In this document: in pieces, positions 34,791 to 44,739 of the stretch
Position numbering within the stretch: the first letter of the stretch is position 1
How the letters are laid out: each line of letters starts with the position of its first letter
Assembly: GCF_021596505.1 (NCBI RefSeq)
Contig: NZ_PJIZ01000011.1
Location: 29,210-93,209 of the forward strand
DNA length: 64,000 nt
Direction: 5' to 3'
Source of the DNA: Nostoc sp. CMAA1605
GTDB taxonomy: Bacteria > Cyanobacteriota > Cyanobacteriia > Cyanobacteriales > Nostocaceae
Position numbers and translations under genes: made by a program
Notes under the pieces: generated by a model
What the model was told of the DNA's origin: nothing
Databases searched by the model: none
Seen by the model: only the letters and a program-made list of their open reading frames with translations

Positions 34791-35062
34791 GTGTGTGCCT
34801 GTTATCTGGTTAGACATAGTAAGTAATGCAACTTATGATCTATAAATTTGGTGCAAATTTCCCTAATTGCTAGCTTAAATTGTGTAAGTCGATGTGGCAA
34901 TGAACACCTGAAGAAAAATGAGAATGAAGTCCTGTTTTTCTGGGGCTTTGAAGCTGATATGTTAAAATTGAGCAGTTAAAAATCTTGAGTATTGTAGTTG
35001 GCGATCGCAAGGTAAATTTTTACATACAGCGCAGCGATCACGCCCGGCTTAACTGAAAAGAT

Positions 35063-36118
35063 ATGAAAAAAGTCGTCGTTGGTCTTTCTGGTGGCGTTGA
35101 CAGTTCTACCGCCGCCGCTATTCTCCACCATCAGGGCTATGAAGTAATTGGTTTGACCCTTTGGCTAATGAAAGGCAAAGGGCAATGTTGCTCTGAAGGG
35201 ATGATCGACGCGGCTTCTATTTGTGAACAATTAGGCATTCCCCATCAAGTAGTTGATATGCGGGATGTCTTTCAAAACCAGATTGTTGATTATCTGGTGA
35301 GTGGTTACAGTGTGGGAATTACACCTTTACCTTGTTCCCAGTGCAATAAAACTGTGAAGTTCGGCCCAATGGTACAGTATGCCCGTGAACAATTGGGATG
35401 CGATCGCATTGCCACTGGTCACTATGCTCGGATAAACTACGATGAAACCACAGGACGTTACCAACTATTAAGGGCTGTTGACCGCAATAAAGACCAGTCC
35501 TACTTCCTGTATGATTTGTCTCAAGATTTACTTGCCGCATCGTTATTTCCTCTAGGGGAAATGCAAAAAGCCGACACCCGCCGCATCGCTGCGGAACACG
35601 GTTTAAAGACTGCTGACAAACCAGAAAGTCAAGACTTGTGCTTAGTAGAAAGCAACGGCTCAATGCGGGCATTTTTAGATAAATATCTTGCGCCCAAAAC
35701 AGGTGATATCGTCGATACCACAGGCAAAGTTTTGGGACAACATGATGGTGTCCATCATTACACCATTGGTCAGCGTAAAGGTTTAGGAATTGCGGCGGCT
35801 GAACCGTTGTATGTAATTGAATTAGACGCGGTAAATAATAGAGTAGTAGTAGGCGATCGCACTAAAGCTACCCAACCAGAATGTACAGTGAGCCGAGTTA
35901 ATTGGGTATCTATGGCTGAACCCACTTCCCCCATTCGTGCGGAAGTGCAGATTCGCTATCGTTCGAGTCCTGAACCTGTGACGGTGATACCCTTAGAAAA
36001 TTCCCGTGTGCGCGTGGTGTTTGATGAACCCCAATTCAGCATCACCCCTGGACAAGCTGCTGTCTGGTACGACGGTGAAAAAGTTCTCGGTGGGGGAATT
36101 ATCGAACAGAGTGCTTAG
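35063..36118 (+). CDS. mnmA: tRNA-specific 2-thiouridylase
   Basis: 351 aa. PP-loop [18 protein letters not shown] at the start, [12 protein letters not shown] with the first catalytic Cys, [16 protein letters not shown] with the second Cys, and GQRKGLGIA in the central domain. It puts sulfur on U34 of Lys, Glu and Gln tRNAs. Normal length. The 245-bp upstream region has two HIP1-type sites but no obvious promoter. Confidence 0.96.
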   Translation: MKKVVVGLSGGVDSSTAAAILHHQGYEVIGLTLWLMKGKGQCCSEGMIDAASICEQLGIPHQVVDMRDVFQNQIVDYLVSGYSVGITPLPCSQCNKTVKFGPMVQYAREQLGCDRIATGHYARINYDETTGRYQLLRAVDRNKDQSYFLYDLSQDLLAASLFPLGEMQKADTRRIAAEHGLKTADKPESQDLCLVESNGSMRAFLDKYLAPKTGDIVDTTGKVLGQHDGVHHYTIGQRKGLGIAAAEPLYVIELDAVNNRVVVGDRTKATQPECTVSRVNWVSMAEPTSPIRAEVQIRYRSSPEPVTVIPLENSRVRVVFDEPQFSITPGQAAVWYDGEKVLGGGIIEQSA

Positions 36119-36124
36119 AATGTA

Positions 36125-36153
36125 GGTTGGGTTGAGCGATAGCGAAACCCAAC
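36125..36153. repeat. Palindrome after mnmA
   Basis: GGTTGGGTT and AAACCCAAC separated by GAGCGATAGCG. This unit is a common dispersed palindrome in Nostoc-type genomes and may serve as a terminator for mnmA. Confidence 0.6.
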
Positions 36154-36275
36154 ATAACACGATGTGCGACTTATATATTCTGTAGCAAATTCTTCAAACT
36201 GAAGAGGGTGATAATTGTCGCGATTAACCCCATTTTATTTCGGGCAGAGCATAAATCATAAAGAATGCTTCCGTT

Positions 36276-36593
36276 TTAATAAAGCACACTGTTTAACCCA
36301 CGATTCTTTACCAAGTGTAGTAGTTTAAGAGACGCTCCACTAGGCCGCTTTTGTCCTATTTCCCATTTTTGAACGGTTGAAGGACTTATATTCAAAATAC
36401 GTGCAAAAACAGCTTGACTTACTTGAGATGATTCCCGTATTTCTTTAATTTGATTAGGTTCTAGAGGCTCAATAGGGGGTAAACATAGGTGTTCAAATTC
36501 GCGCAATGTAGTTTGACTCATTAGCCCAGCTTTGTTTAAGTCTTTTACTGTTTCATGAACCGCTTCCAGAATTGCTGACTTTTTCTTCCGCAT
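36276..36593 (-). CDS. HTH (XRE) antitoxin-like regulator
   Basis: 105 aa. The helix-turn-helix lies at about 55-95: QIKEIRESSQVSQAVFARIL and NISPSTVQKWEIGQKRPSGA. The N-terminal 50 residues are the usual dimerising arm of HigA-like antitoxins (KDLNKAGLMSQTTLREFEHL). A decayed toxin reading frame overlaps its start (36553-36663), so the antitoxin appears to have lost its toxin. It would bind its own promoter. Confidence 0.8.
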   Translation of the reverse strand: MRKKKSAILEAVHETVKDLNKAGLMSQTTLREFEHLCLPPIEPLEPNQIKEIRESSQVSQAVFARILNISPSTVQKWEIGQKRPSGASLKLLHLVKNRGLNSVLY

Positions 36594-36663
36594 TACAAAT
36601 CACCTCTATTAACGCATTACTATTTTTTGCCTGCTCAAGCTCATCATGTGTATAACTTTCTTC
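36553..36663 (-). pseudogene. C-terminal remnant of a HigB/RelE-like toxin
   Basis: Frame after a TAG reads EESYTHDELEQAKNSNALIE and ends just inside the antitoxin gene. This resembles the end of RelE-type toxins that lie before HigA-type antitoxins. The rest of the toxin is not present upstream. Confidence 0.5.
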
Positions 36664-36788
36664 CTAAAAGATATTCAAACAAGTAATACCAAGTTGAAAC
36701 ATGATTGCGACAAATGGATTGCCCAAAAGCTTACCAGTAAAGCATTCCACAATCCAAAATCTAAAATATAAAATCCAAAATGGTATAA

Positions 36789-36846
36789 GGTGCGTCAGCG
36801 CATAAGAACCTTGCTTATACCAAGAGATTCTTTACACTGACGCACC
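36789..36846. repeat. Dispersed inverted repeat (GGTGCGTCAG ... CTGACGCACC)
   Basis: Perfect 10-bp inverted ends at 36789-36798 and 36837-36846 around a 38-bp AT-rich centre. It lies downstream of the glyoxalase-like gene and could act as a terminator or be a small MITE. Confidence 0.6.
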
Positions 36847-36870
36847 CTACCAAATACTATTGACTATTGA

Positions 36871-37473
36871 CTAACTCGCTACTTCCGCCACTTCAATAAC
36901 CCGTCCTTCATAGTCTTTCACTAGGAAGTTGAGGGGCTTTTGAGAGCGAATCTTAAATTTCAAACCGCGTGTTTCCACCCGCAATAAAATCATTTCTAAG
37001 CAGTCACGGTCAAAACAAACGTGACGTTGCTGATTTTTCATTCCCAAACTCGCGCCGGTAATAACGTGCAGTTGGGTGTTTTTCTTTAGCTGATACCAGA
37101 GTCCATCATTACCGTTGCTGGTTGTCTTCCCTGACCAAGTGGGACTGGTGGACATATATAGCGGGTCGATACCTGTCGCGCCTATGGTTTGTTCGTAGTT
37201 GTAGTAGTAGTGCAGTGGTACTTCTGCGGCGGGTAAATCTAATAGACCTTCATATAATTGTCTAGCAATCTCTAAATCAGACACCATCACAGTATGCACT
37301 TTGGGCGCGCTGGTGAGGAATAGCCACATAGCACCCGCATAGGCTGCTAGGAGCATTACCATAATGCCTTGAGTGGAAAATAGGCTATCTAGGGGAAGGG
37401 AGGGTAAAAAAGAGCCTAAAGTCAAAGGCGTGAGCAGAAACGATATCACACTAGCTGCTATAACCATGAACAA
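36871..37473 (-). CDS. Membrane-anchored glyoxalase/VOC-like protein
   Basis: 200 aa. Two hydrophobic helices (MFMVIAASVISFLLTPLTLG and GIMVMLLAAYAGAMWLFLT) are followed by a VOC-type domain: VHTVMVSDLEIARQLYEGLL, a central HVITGASLGMKNQQRHVCF and LNFLVKDYEGRVIEVAEV. The pattern of bleomycin-resistance/glyoxalase folds is clear, the substrate is not. The His and Glu that would bind metal are only partly present. Cytoplasmic-facing domain is inferred. Confidence 0.7.
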   Translation of the reverse strand: MFMVIAASVISFLLTPLTLGSFLPSLPLDSLFSTQGIMVMLLAAYAGAMWLFLTSAPKVHTVMVSDLEIARQLYEGLLDLPAAEVPLHYYYNYEQTIGATGIDPLYMSTSPTWSGKTTSNGNDGLWYQLKKNTQLHVITGASLGMKNQQRHVCFDRDCLEMILLRVETRGLKFKIRSQKPLNFLVKDYEGRVIEVAEVAS

Positions 37474-37664
37474 ATTAGAAATTATATAAGATATCCGCTT
37501 TTATTATTGTCGATCAGGACTTAAAAGGGGTGTTTATTTTAGTGTACCAAGACTAAACTTGTCTGAGCCTCCACCCCAAAGACAGCAACATCAAGATATT
37601 ATACTGCTGACTCTCAAACTTTATATTGCTAATACTATCTTAATCACTATCCATCGGCAGACTC

Positions 37665-38294
37665 ATGCAAATTCCTCAATTTCCTGAAACCAACCACCCT
37701 TTAGTTAAGTCACTGTTTCATCATAGTGACCAAGAATTACTGGATTTGTTTCAACATCATCCTGATGATGGCAAATACTTTACAGTGATTTTTTGTCGTT
37801 ATAGTCCGATAGTTTACACTTTGATTCAACATTCGGCGCGATCGCCTGTGCAAGCTGAGTATTTATTTGCCCTGACTTGGCGACATATCTATTATGAACT
37901 CGGTGGACTGGATTTAAACAACCCCCTACCAGGTCAAGAAGGTATGACTTTGCAAAATTGGCTGATTAATATTACAGCCGTTTGCATTAACGAAATTCAG
38001 CTACCACCTACAGAAGCCATTCATTATTCCCTACAAACTACTTCGCCGCCGTTTTGGTGCTATGTGGAACAGGCTTTAGACCAATTACCCCCAATTTTAA
38101 GATTAATTGTCTTAATGGCGCAGACTTTTCACTGGAGCGAAACGCGCATTGCGGCTTACCTACAAGCGGAAGGGGAAAAGATTACACCTGCTGAAGTAGC
38201 CAATTTTCTCCAGGAAGGCTATCGTATGTTAGAGGACAAATTACCCGCAGATATCCGCGCTATCTACTTAAGAGAGGATTTAGTCAAGTCATAA
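37665..38294 (+). CDS. Sigma-70-like protein, function uncertain
   Basis: 209 aa. The N-terminal part resembles region 2 of ECF sigma factors (DDGKYFTVIFCRYSPIVYTL, then QAEYLFALTWRHIYYELGGL), and the C-terminal part region 4 (LDQLPPILRLIVLMAQTFHW, then SETRIAAYLQAEG and a recognition-like helix). The spacing between them is longer than in ECF sigma factors, and DNA contact residues are poorly conserved. It might be a divergent sigma factor or a regulator using the fold. Monocistronic; ATG at 37665. Confidence 0.55.
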   Translation: MQIPQFPETNHPLVKSLFHHSDQELLDLFQHHPDDGKYFTVIFCRYSPIVYTLIQHSARSPVQAEYLFALTWRHIYYELGGLDLNNPLPGQEGMTLQNWLINITAVCINEIQLPPTEAIHYSLQTTSPPFWCYVEQALDQLPPILRLIVLMAQTFHWSETRIAAYLQAEGEKITPAEVANFLQEGYRMLEDKLPADIRAIYLREDLVKS

Positions 38295-38364
38295 TTTTAA
38301 GTATATATGCGTAAGCTGGTAGTCTTAATATTACCATTTAGCCCAAATTCCAGGGGTAAGTTTT

Positions 38365-39462
38365 ATGAGACAAAAGCCTACAATGTTAAATTTCCCCGCC
38401 CTTAGAACTCCAAGCTATTGGTTGGTGAATAAATATAAGTTTTTTAGTTATTCTCTGGTACTGTTAGCTGTAGTGCTGAATCCTGTGATGGCGAATGCAG
38501 CTGATATCACAGAACAATTGCACAGACCCTCAAGTAATTCCTTTGGTAGACAATCCAGAGATGATGCAGATGCTCTCTTGCGCGTTGCTCAAAAACACTA
38601 TGATGGTGGCTATCCTGAAAAGGCTATTGATGCAGGCTTACAAGCACTGAAGATTTATCATGCTATCGGTGACTTCCGTGCTAAGGGATTGACTTATGAT
38701 TTATTAGCAAAAGCTTACATTCAACTAGGACGCTACAAAGAAGGTGAAGACGCACTCAGGCGACAGTTAGGAATCGCACGGGATACCCAAGATTTTCAAT
38801 CGCAGATTTTCATTTTAAATAATATCGGGACTTTATTTTTACAATCCGGTCAACCTGCTCCCGCCGATCAAATGCTGGAAGAAGCCTTAAAAATTGCTCA
38901 AAATGTCAAAAATATTGAGGGTCAAGGCTTATCTTTAAGTAATTTAGGCTTGGTGTACGCTAGACAGGGTGATTACAACAAAGCCATTAAACTATATGAA
39001 ACAGCCTTAATTTACCGTCGCCGCAGTGGTGATTTGCGGGGTGAATTAAATACATTAAATAACTTAGGTGATGCTTATTTAGAGGCTGGTAATTATCAAG
39101 GCACCATAGGTACTTATGGCGCAGCGATGGGAATGGCGAAAATCAATCGCGATCGCGCCAATCAAATCCGCGCCATTGACGGCTTAGTTACCGCACACAC
39201 TGCGGCGGGACGCTACGAACGCGCCTTTGAATTACTCCAACAGCGTTTAATACTCGCCCAGGAACTACAAAATCTCCCAGAACAATTAAGATCCTTTGAA
39301 TCCTACGCCCAACTATACGAGCTGTTAGGTAACTATCCCACTGCCCAAAATTTCTATGAAAGAGCTATCATACTCTCACAAAACCTCAAAGACAGTAGAA
39401 AAGAAGTAGTATTACGCGATCGCCTCACCCAAATGTTAAAGCGGCGTGTAAAGAGTAGTTAA
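38365..39462 (+). CDS. TPR-repeat protein with signal sequence
   Basis: 365 aa. The N-terminal region has a hydrophobic stretch ending at an AxA site (LVLLAVVLNPVMANAADITE) and suggests export. From residue 70 on there are about six tetratricopeptide units of 40 residues, e.g. GDFRAKGLTYDLLAKAYIQL and GDYNKAIKLYETALIYRRRS. Acts as a protein-binding scaffold in the periplasm or at the membrane; partner unknown. It lies between the sigma-like gene and the kinases. Confidence 0.85.
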   Translation: MRQKPTMLNFPALRTPSYWLVNKYKFFSYSLVLLAVVLNPVMANAADITEQLHRPSSNSFGRQSRDDADALLRVAQKHYDGGYPEKAIDAGLQALKIYHAIGDFRAKGLTYDLLAKAYIQLGRYKEGEDALRRQLGIARDTQDFQSQIFILNNIGTLFLQSGQPAPADQMLEEALKIAQNVKNIEGQGLSLSNLGLVYARQGDYNKAIKLYETALIYRRRSGDLRGELNTLNNLGDAYLEAGNYQGTIGTYGAAMGMAKINRDRANQIRAIDGLVTAHTAAGRYERAFELLQQRLILAQELQNLPEQLRSFESYAQLYELLGNYPTAQNFYERAIILSQNLKDSRKEVVLRDRLTQMLKRRVKSS

Positions 39463-39899
39463 TTCAATGTATTTTAGCGATTTTCAGCCAAAAATATTCT
39501 AATTCTCTTCTAGGGTAGATCATACAGCCTACCCTCAAATGTCTAATGGTACTTGATACCAATTCACAATTCGCAATGGACTAACGTCCCGCTACGCTAA
39601 CGCAATTCGCAATTAAAAAACTTAGATGCAGCAAAACTTTCAGGGTTTACATCTGTATCAGGTTTTTCGTGAAATGGTATGACGTACTTCCCAATCCAGA
39701 AAAAGTAAGGGACTTCACCTTGATGGCAAGGGGGCAGGGGTGCAAGGATGCAGAGGAGGAGATGGAAGAAAGAGCAATGCCCAATGCCCAGTCCCCAATC
39801 CCCAGTCCCCAATCCCCAACTTTGCCGAGAGAATATTCGTAAATAGAACTGTACTGGTTGTAGTAATTTATAAAAACCATCACCATATCCTTCAGAGCC
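39463..39899. other. Intergenic region with short repeats
   Basis: No coding sequence supported. It has an AATTCGCAAT-bearing unit with a TACGCTAACGC core (39560-39615), a GGGGCAGGGGTGCAAGG stretch and CCCCAAT/CCCAGTC heptamers (39780-39822). Small minus-strand ORFs here are repeat translations. Confidence 0.6.
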
Positions 39900-41591
39900 A
39901 TGCAGGTATATTGCAGTAAAAAACACGCAAACAGTAGCAGTAATCGTTTTTGCATTCATTGCGGCGAACCGTTGGCTCTTGCTGCTGGACAAATTGTAGA
40001 CAATCGTTATCGAGTGATTCGTCAATTGGGACAGGGTGGTTTTGGACGAACTTATTTGGCTGAGGATACAAAAAAATCAAATCAAACCTGTGTACTGAAA
40101 GAATTTGCGCCCCAAGTCACAGAGAAACAGGATTTACAAAAAGCTAGGGAGTTGTTTGAGCGAGAGGCGAATGTCCTCAAAAAACTCAACCATACGCAAA
40201 TTCCCATGTTTCATAATTCATTTCAAGTAACTCTTGGGAGTAAGGAGTTTTTCTTTTTAGTCCAAGATTATATAGATGGTGATAATTTTGACAAGCTCCT
40301 AGAAGAGCGTCAGAGTCAAGGGAAAAGTTTCACTGAAGCCGAAATCATTAATTTTTTAGAAAAAATATTACCAGTTTTATCCTATATACATTCCCAAGAT
40401 GTAGTCCACCGCGACATTTCACCGGATAATTTGATTTGGCGACGTTCTGATAATTTACCTGTACTGATTGATTTTGGGGGGGTGAAGCAATTACCGGCTT
40501 CCCAAGGTTTTTGGTTTACTCAGTTGGCTGGTAACTACACACTTTTAGGGAAAAAAGGTTACGCACCAGAAGAACAGCTACGCCAAGGAAAAGTCTATAA
40601 AAACAGTGATTTATATTCTTTAGCGGTGACAGTTTTAGTTTTACTGACAGGGAAAGAACCGCAAAAATTATATGACAGCTATCAAGGGATTTGGCGTTGG
40701 GGTAGGGAAATCAATGTCAGCTTTAAGCTAGAGGCGGTGTTGAAAAAAATGCTTGCTTATAAACCAAGTGATCGCTATCAAAATGCTGATCAAATTCTCA
40801 AAGATTTACCATCACCAGACGTAACAAAAGCACCCGTGACCCATCTTACCAAGATTAAAACCATGATTGTTGCCCCAGGACGCAAAGCTGGGGCGATTGT
40901 CAGTAAGCTGCATAACAAAACTCAACTAGCGTCGCAAAAATTACCGTTACCTGCTTGGTTGCGTCCCTTTGCTGTGAGTTTTGGCGGTACGGCTATAGTG
41001 ATTTTGACAGGCGCAGGAACTTGGGCTGTCGTCAATTCCATCATTAAAGGTGTGTCATCTATTCAACCACCGCAAATTTCTTTACCTCAACTGCCATCTT
41101 TACCTAATCCTATTGCTCAACCAGTAAGTGGTAAAGATAAGGTGAGCCTTAGTCAAGTTTTAAGCCGTCGTCAACAGTTAGAAGTTCCCGAAGGCTTTTT
41201 TATTCAGACAGTAGATGAATTATTTTATGCCCAAAAACCAGAATTGAAAGGACGCAGCCTCACCTCTAAACCAGAAGATGCAGCCTTGCGCGATGAATGG
41301 GCTACTGTCGGCGCAGATTTATTAAATAAAATAGAACAGGCTAACCTCAGTACAAACGCACGCCGTCAACTAGGAAGCTACACAGAAAGAGATTATGAAA
41401 ATTGGAGGAGACAAGCCCGTTCAGGACAACTAGGAAACTATACAGTCAATGATCTTAATCGAGACACCAATCAAAAATTCGATAAGTTGTTTCCAGGTCA
41501 AGAGCGTGGGAAACTAAATCCGAACACCTTAAGACAAGTTTGGTATGCGATCGCATCTGATCAAGTCAGTCAAGCCAGACAAAGCAGATAA
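39900..41591 (+). CDS. Ser/Thr protein kinase with N-terminal zinc ribbon
   Basis: 563 aa. Zinc-ribbon-like start YCSKKHANSSSNRFCIHCGE. Kinase domain about 30-300: glycine loop LGQGGFGRTYLAED, Lys in CVLKEFAP, catalytic HRDISPDNLIW (Asp172), DFGGVKQ. One transmembrane helix (FGGTAIVILTGAGTWAVVNS, about 365-385) and an extracytoplasmic C-terminal part with two related blocks (RRQLGSYTERDYENWRRQAR; LGNYTVNDLNRDT). It is a paralogue of the next kinase, sharing this C-terminal layout. Targets unknown. Its stop is followed by the repeat that carries the start of the next gene. Confidence 0.92.
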   Translation: MQVYCSKKHANSSSNRFCIHCGEPLALAAGQIVDNRYRVIRQLGQGGFGRTYLAEDTKKSNQTCVLKEFAPQVTEKQDLQKARELFEREANVLKKLNHTQIPMFHNSFQVTLGSKEFFFLVQDYIDGDNFDKLLEERQSQGKSFTEAEIINFLEKILPVLSYIHSQDVVHRDISPDNLIWRRSDNLPVLIDFGGVKQLPASQGFWFTQLAGNYTLLGKKGYAPEEQLRQGKVYKNSDLYSLAVTVLVLLTGKEPQKLYDSYQGIWRWGREINVSFKLEAVLKKMLAYKPSDRYQNADQILKDLPSPDVTKAPVTHLTKIKTMIVAPGRKAGAIVSKLHNKTQLASQKLPLPAWLRPFAVSFGGTAIVILTGAGTWAVVNSIIKGVSSIQPPQISLPQLPSLPNPIAQPVSGKDKVSLSQVLSRRQQLEVPEGFFIQTVDELFYAQKPELKGRSLTSKPEDAALRDEWATVGADLLNKIEQANLSTNARRQLGSYTERDYENWRRQARSGQLGNYTVNDLNRDTNQKFDKLFPGQERGKLNPNTLRQVWYAIASDQVSQARQSR

Positions 41592-41622
41592 CTAATGACT
41601 AATGACTAATGACTAATAACTA

Positions 41623-43632
41623 ATGACTAACATTCAACCAGGGCTAACTTTAGGCGATCGCTATGTGATTATACGTCAACTCGGTCAGGGGGGTTTTGGA
41701 CGTACTTATTTAGCTGAAGATATTAACCGTTTTCGAGAACTTTGTGTTTTAAAGGAGTTTTCCCCCCAAGTTCAAAGTGAGTATGTTGTCAAAAAGGCGC
41801 AAGAATTATTTCAGCGAGAAGCAAGCGTTTTATATAAACTGCAACATCCCCAAATTCCCCGTTTTCGGGAACAGTTTCATATTAAATTAGCCGGACAAGA
41901 ATATTTATTTTTAGTTCAAGATTACGTCGAAGGACAAACTTATAGCGCGTTATTAAATGCCCGAAGACAACAGGGTTTAAGATTTACAGAATTAGAAATT
42001 AGACAACTTTTACAGCAAATTTTACCAGTATTGAGTTACATCCATTCTTTAGGTGTAATTCATCGTGATATTTCACCAGATAATTTAATTCTTCGCACAG
42101 TTGATCAGCTACCAATATTAATTGATTTCGGTGGCGTGAAGCAAGTAGTAGCCGCCGTTGCTTCCCAATATTATCAACCAGGAGTAGCCGCACCACCTCC
42201 AGCCGCTACCTTACTAGGTAAGGTAGGGTTTGCACCACCAGAACAAATGCAAACAGGTGCAGTGTCTCCCCACAGTGATTTATATGCTTTGGCGGTGACA
42301 GCTATCGTTTTATTGACAACGAAACAACCCCAAGAACTGGTAGATAACTACAATATGTCTTGGCTATGGAGAAGGGAAATTACTCTGAGTCCAGTGTTAG
42401 GGCAAGTCTTAGATCAAATGTTAGCTTCTCGTCCTGGCGATCGCTATCAGTCAGCCCAACAAGTTCTAGACGCACTCAACCCCACACCAGTATATTATCC
42501 CCCCACTCAAGCCCCCACTCCGACCACCGCGCCTACCTCCGCAGACACCCTCGCCGCTTCTCCTGTTCCTCAAATTTCCCCCACACCCCCAGCTGCAATT
42601 CCCCCCACACCCCAAAATCAATGGACACCTACTAAAACTTTTTTGGCCGTATTGGCTTTAGTCGTAACTGGGGGCTTAATCTGGTGGGGAGTGAGTGGAA
42701 AAAAAGATGATCCCATCATCGTTGATTCCACACCGACACCGACACCCACAATTACCCAACCAACCAACCCTTTAGATAAATATTCCCCAGCCGAAAGACG
42801 ACGCAAGCAAACATTAAACACCAGCCGTCAACAATTGGGTGTAGATTTTAATTTCTATGTGAACTTAGTTAACCAAGTGTTTTGGGAACAAAATCCCAGT
42901 TTACGGGGACAAACCCTCAGCGATGAAGCAAAAGACGAACAGTTACGCACCGAATGGGATCAGGTTGCGGGTAATTTACTAGAAAAACTTAAACCTTTGA
43001 GTCCCAGAGCCAGAAGACAATTAGGTACTTACACTGACGCTGATCTCAATCGCTGGAAGGTAGATGTCAATCAAGTTAATGTTAGTAGCCGCGCTTTGTA
43101 TGATTTAGGTGATGCAGCTTTCTTTAATGTCTTCCCAGAACGGAAAGGTAAAAATTTTATCAGCCAACCCATCGGACAAGTTTGGCACGCCTTTGTTAGT
43201 GATAAAGTGAATGCGATCGTTGGTGGTAGAGCTTTAGAAAAAATTGTTTTTGATCCTGGTGCTATTAGTAAAACTCTCGAAGGTAATCTCAAACCTGGTG
43301 AGGGTAAAGTTTTTATTGCTGATTTAGCCCAAAATCAAACTTTAGATTTTGAGGTAGAAGCCAATTCCCAAGTTTTGTTATCGATTTATTCTCCTTCTGG
43401 GAAAGTAACGTTTTTAGAAGATTCCTCCGAACGGACTTTAGCCACAGAATTACCAGAATCGGGATTCTACGAATTTGTTTTGGTGTCCACCGCTTCCACA
43501 TCACAAAATTATCAACTCGTCCTGACAGTGGAAAATCCCAACCCACCAGAACCAACACCAACTCCCACGGAAACCACTACACCTACACCCACACCCAGCG
43601 ACACCCCGACAGAAATACCCACACCCAATTAG
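41623..43632 (+). CDS. Ser/Thr protein kinase with PPC-like C-terminal domain
   Basis: 669 aa. Kinase domain about 10-285: LGQGGFGRTYLAED, CVLKEFSPQ, HRDISPDNLIL (Asp149), DFGGVKQ. A Pro/Thr-rich linker, one membrane helix (TFLAVLALVVTGGLIWWGV), the block RRQLGTYTDADLNRW shared with its neighbour, and a beta-rich prepeptidase-C-like domain (LEGNLKPGEGKVFIADLAQN; YEFVLVSTASTSQNYQLVLT), ending in a TPTPT tail. The start ATG is itself part of the TAATGAC heptamer run. Tandem duplicate of the preceding kinase; the two may act together. Confidence 0.92.
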   Translation: MTNIQPGLTLGDRYVIIRQLGQGGFGRTYLAEDINRFRELCVLKEFSPQVQSEYVVKKAQELFQREASVLYKLQHPQIPRFREQFHIKLAGQEYLFLVQDYVEGQTYSALLNARRQQGLRFTELEIRQLLQQILPVLSYIHSLGVIHRDISPDNLILRTVDQLPILIDFGGVKQVVAAVASQYYQPGVAAPPPAATLLGKVGFAPPEQMQTGAVSPHSDLYALAVTAIVLLTTKQPQELVDNYNMSWLWRREITLSPVLGQVLDQMLASRPGDRYQSAQQVLDALNPTPVYYPPTQAPTPTTAPTSADTLAASPVPQISPTPPAAIPPTPQNQWTPTKTFLAVLALVVTGGLIWWGVSGKKDDPIIVDSTPTPTPTITQPTNPLDKYSPAERRRKQTLNTSRQQLGVDFNFYVNLVNQVFWEQNPSLRGQTLSDEAKDEQLRTEWDQVAGNLLEKLKPLSPRARRQLGTYTDADLNRWKVDVNQVNVSSRALYDLGDAAFFNVFPERKGKNFISQPIGQVWHAFVSDKVNAIVGGRALEKIVFDPGAISKTLEGNLKPGEGKVFIADLAQNQTLDFEVEANSQVLLSIYSPSGKVTFLEDSSERTLATELPESGFYEFVLVSTASTSQNYQLVLTVENPNPPEPTPTPTETTTPTPTPSDTPTEIPTPN

Positions 43633-44739
43633 GGAAGAAAAACCCCTCCCCGGCGAGTCTACAGTCTACACATATCCTCTTACTAAGTGCAGAATGTGGT
43701 TTCTAAATCTCCTTTATGACGGGGGACTTTGATTCTTTTTAACCCCGACTTGATTACCATCATTATTCTGTGTATAAATGAGTCAACTTTAATACCAATT
43801 CGCAACGATGCTCCCGCTACGCTAACGCGATGGACTTGTCTCCGAGATGCTACGCGTAGCTTGCTTCCCCGGAAGGGTACGTCCCGCTACGCTAACGCAA
43901 TTCGCAATTGGTATTACTTGATAGTAATTTAGGCCACGAGTTCCCATCAATTTCATCATTCCAATCCCAAAATTATGAGTCGTGATGCGTAAAACTCCCT
44001 GATTCATCTGGGGGATATAAGCGAATGAGCCAAATTTATTTGGCTATCTTATCCTGGTTCATTGTGAATAATTCAAAATATTTTATCTGTTCTAATATTT
44101 TTTCTTATGTTTTCCCAGAAGTTGCGTATTTTCTAAAAGTGGATGCTCCCCTTAAACTGGGCAATGTTTAAGGGTTTGCCAGAAGGATTATCAGATTATT
44201 GGTCATAAAACAAACAAATTATGATCATTGTTAATATTAATTTTATCTCTCGGATTGACTATGTTAAGATAACATGAAGAAATTTAAAAGCTTTGTAATT
44301 ATCAATCAAGAGTAGCCTGACAAGGAGGTGGGAAAAGCAATACAAAATTAATTAGAAATACAAAAACAAGAAAGATTCAAAACAAAATCATTTGTTACTA
44401 GAGAAGTGTAAGTATTTTATCAATAAAATACTCATATTTCTTTTGGAAGACTTTAACAGATTAATAGACTTGCTTACTGCTCATACTCTTCACAGCAAAA
44501 CTATGGTTCTTGAGTACAGAGTTTAGTGTGTTTTCAGCACATTAGTTACTCAAGAACTAACAGTATCTCGTGGTTGAGAAAACAACAGAAAAAATAACGT
44601 GTCTTCTCAACTTCAATATCTACCATTGCAATATCTATAGCCCCATACATAAAAAATGTTTGCGATGATTATCGCATCATTTTTTATGCAGAATAAAGCT
44701 TGCTCATTGGTTATTTTCGTCTCACGATAGGAGAAAGAT
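43633..44739. other. 1.1-kb intergenic region with a palindromic repeat
   Basis: No gene supported. An inverted unit at about 43791-43917 begins TAATACCAATTCGCAA and ends CAATTCGCAATTGGTATTA, with TACGCTAACGC motifs inside. Beyond it (43930-44700) is AT-rich sequence with the likely promoter of the DUF4397 gene; a Shine-Dalgarno GGAGAAAG precedes its ATG. Confidence 0.5.

Noticed and set aside
44215..44240. ATTATGATCATTGT as a possible Zur or Fur box
   Set aside because: Too far from the consensus and not near a start codon.
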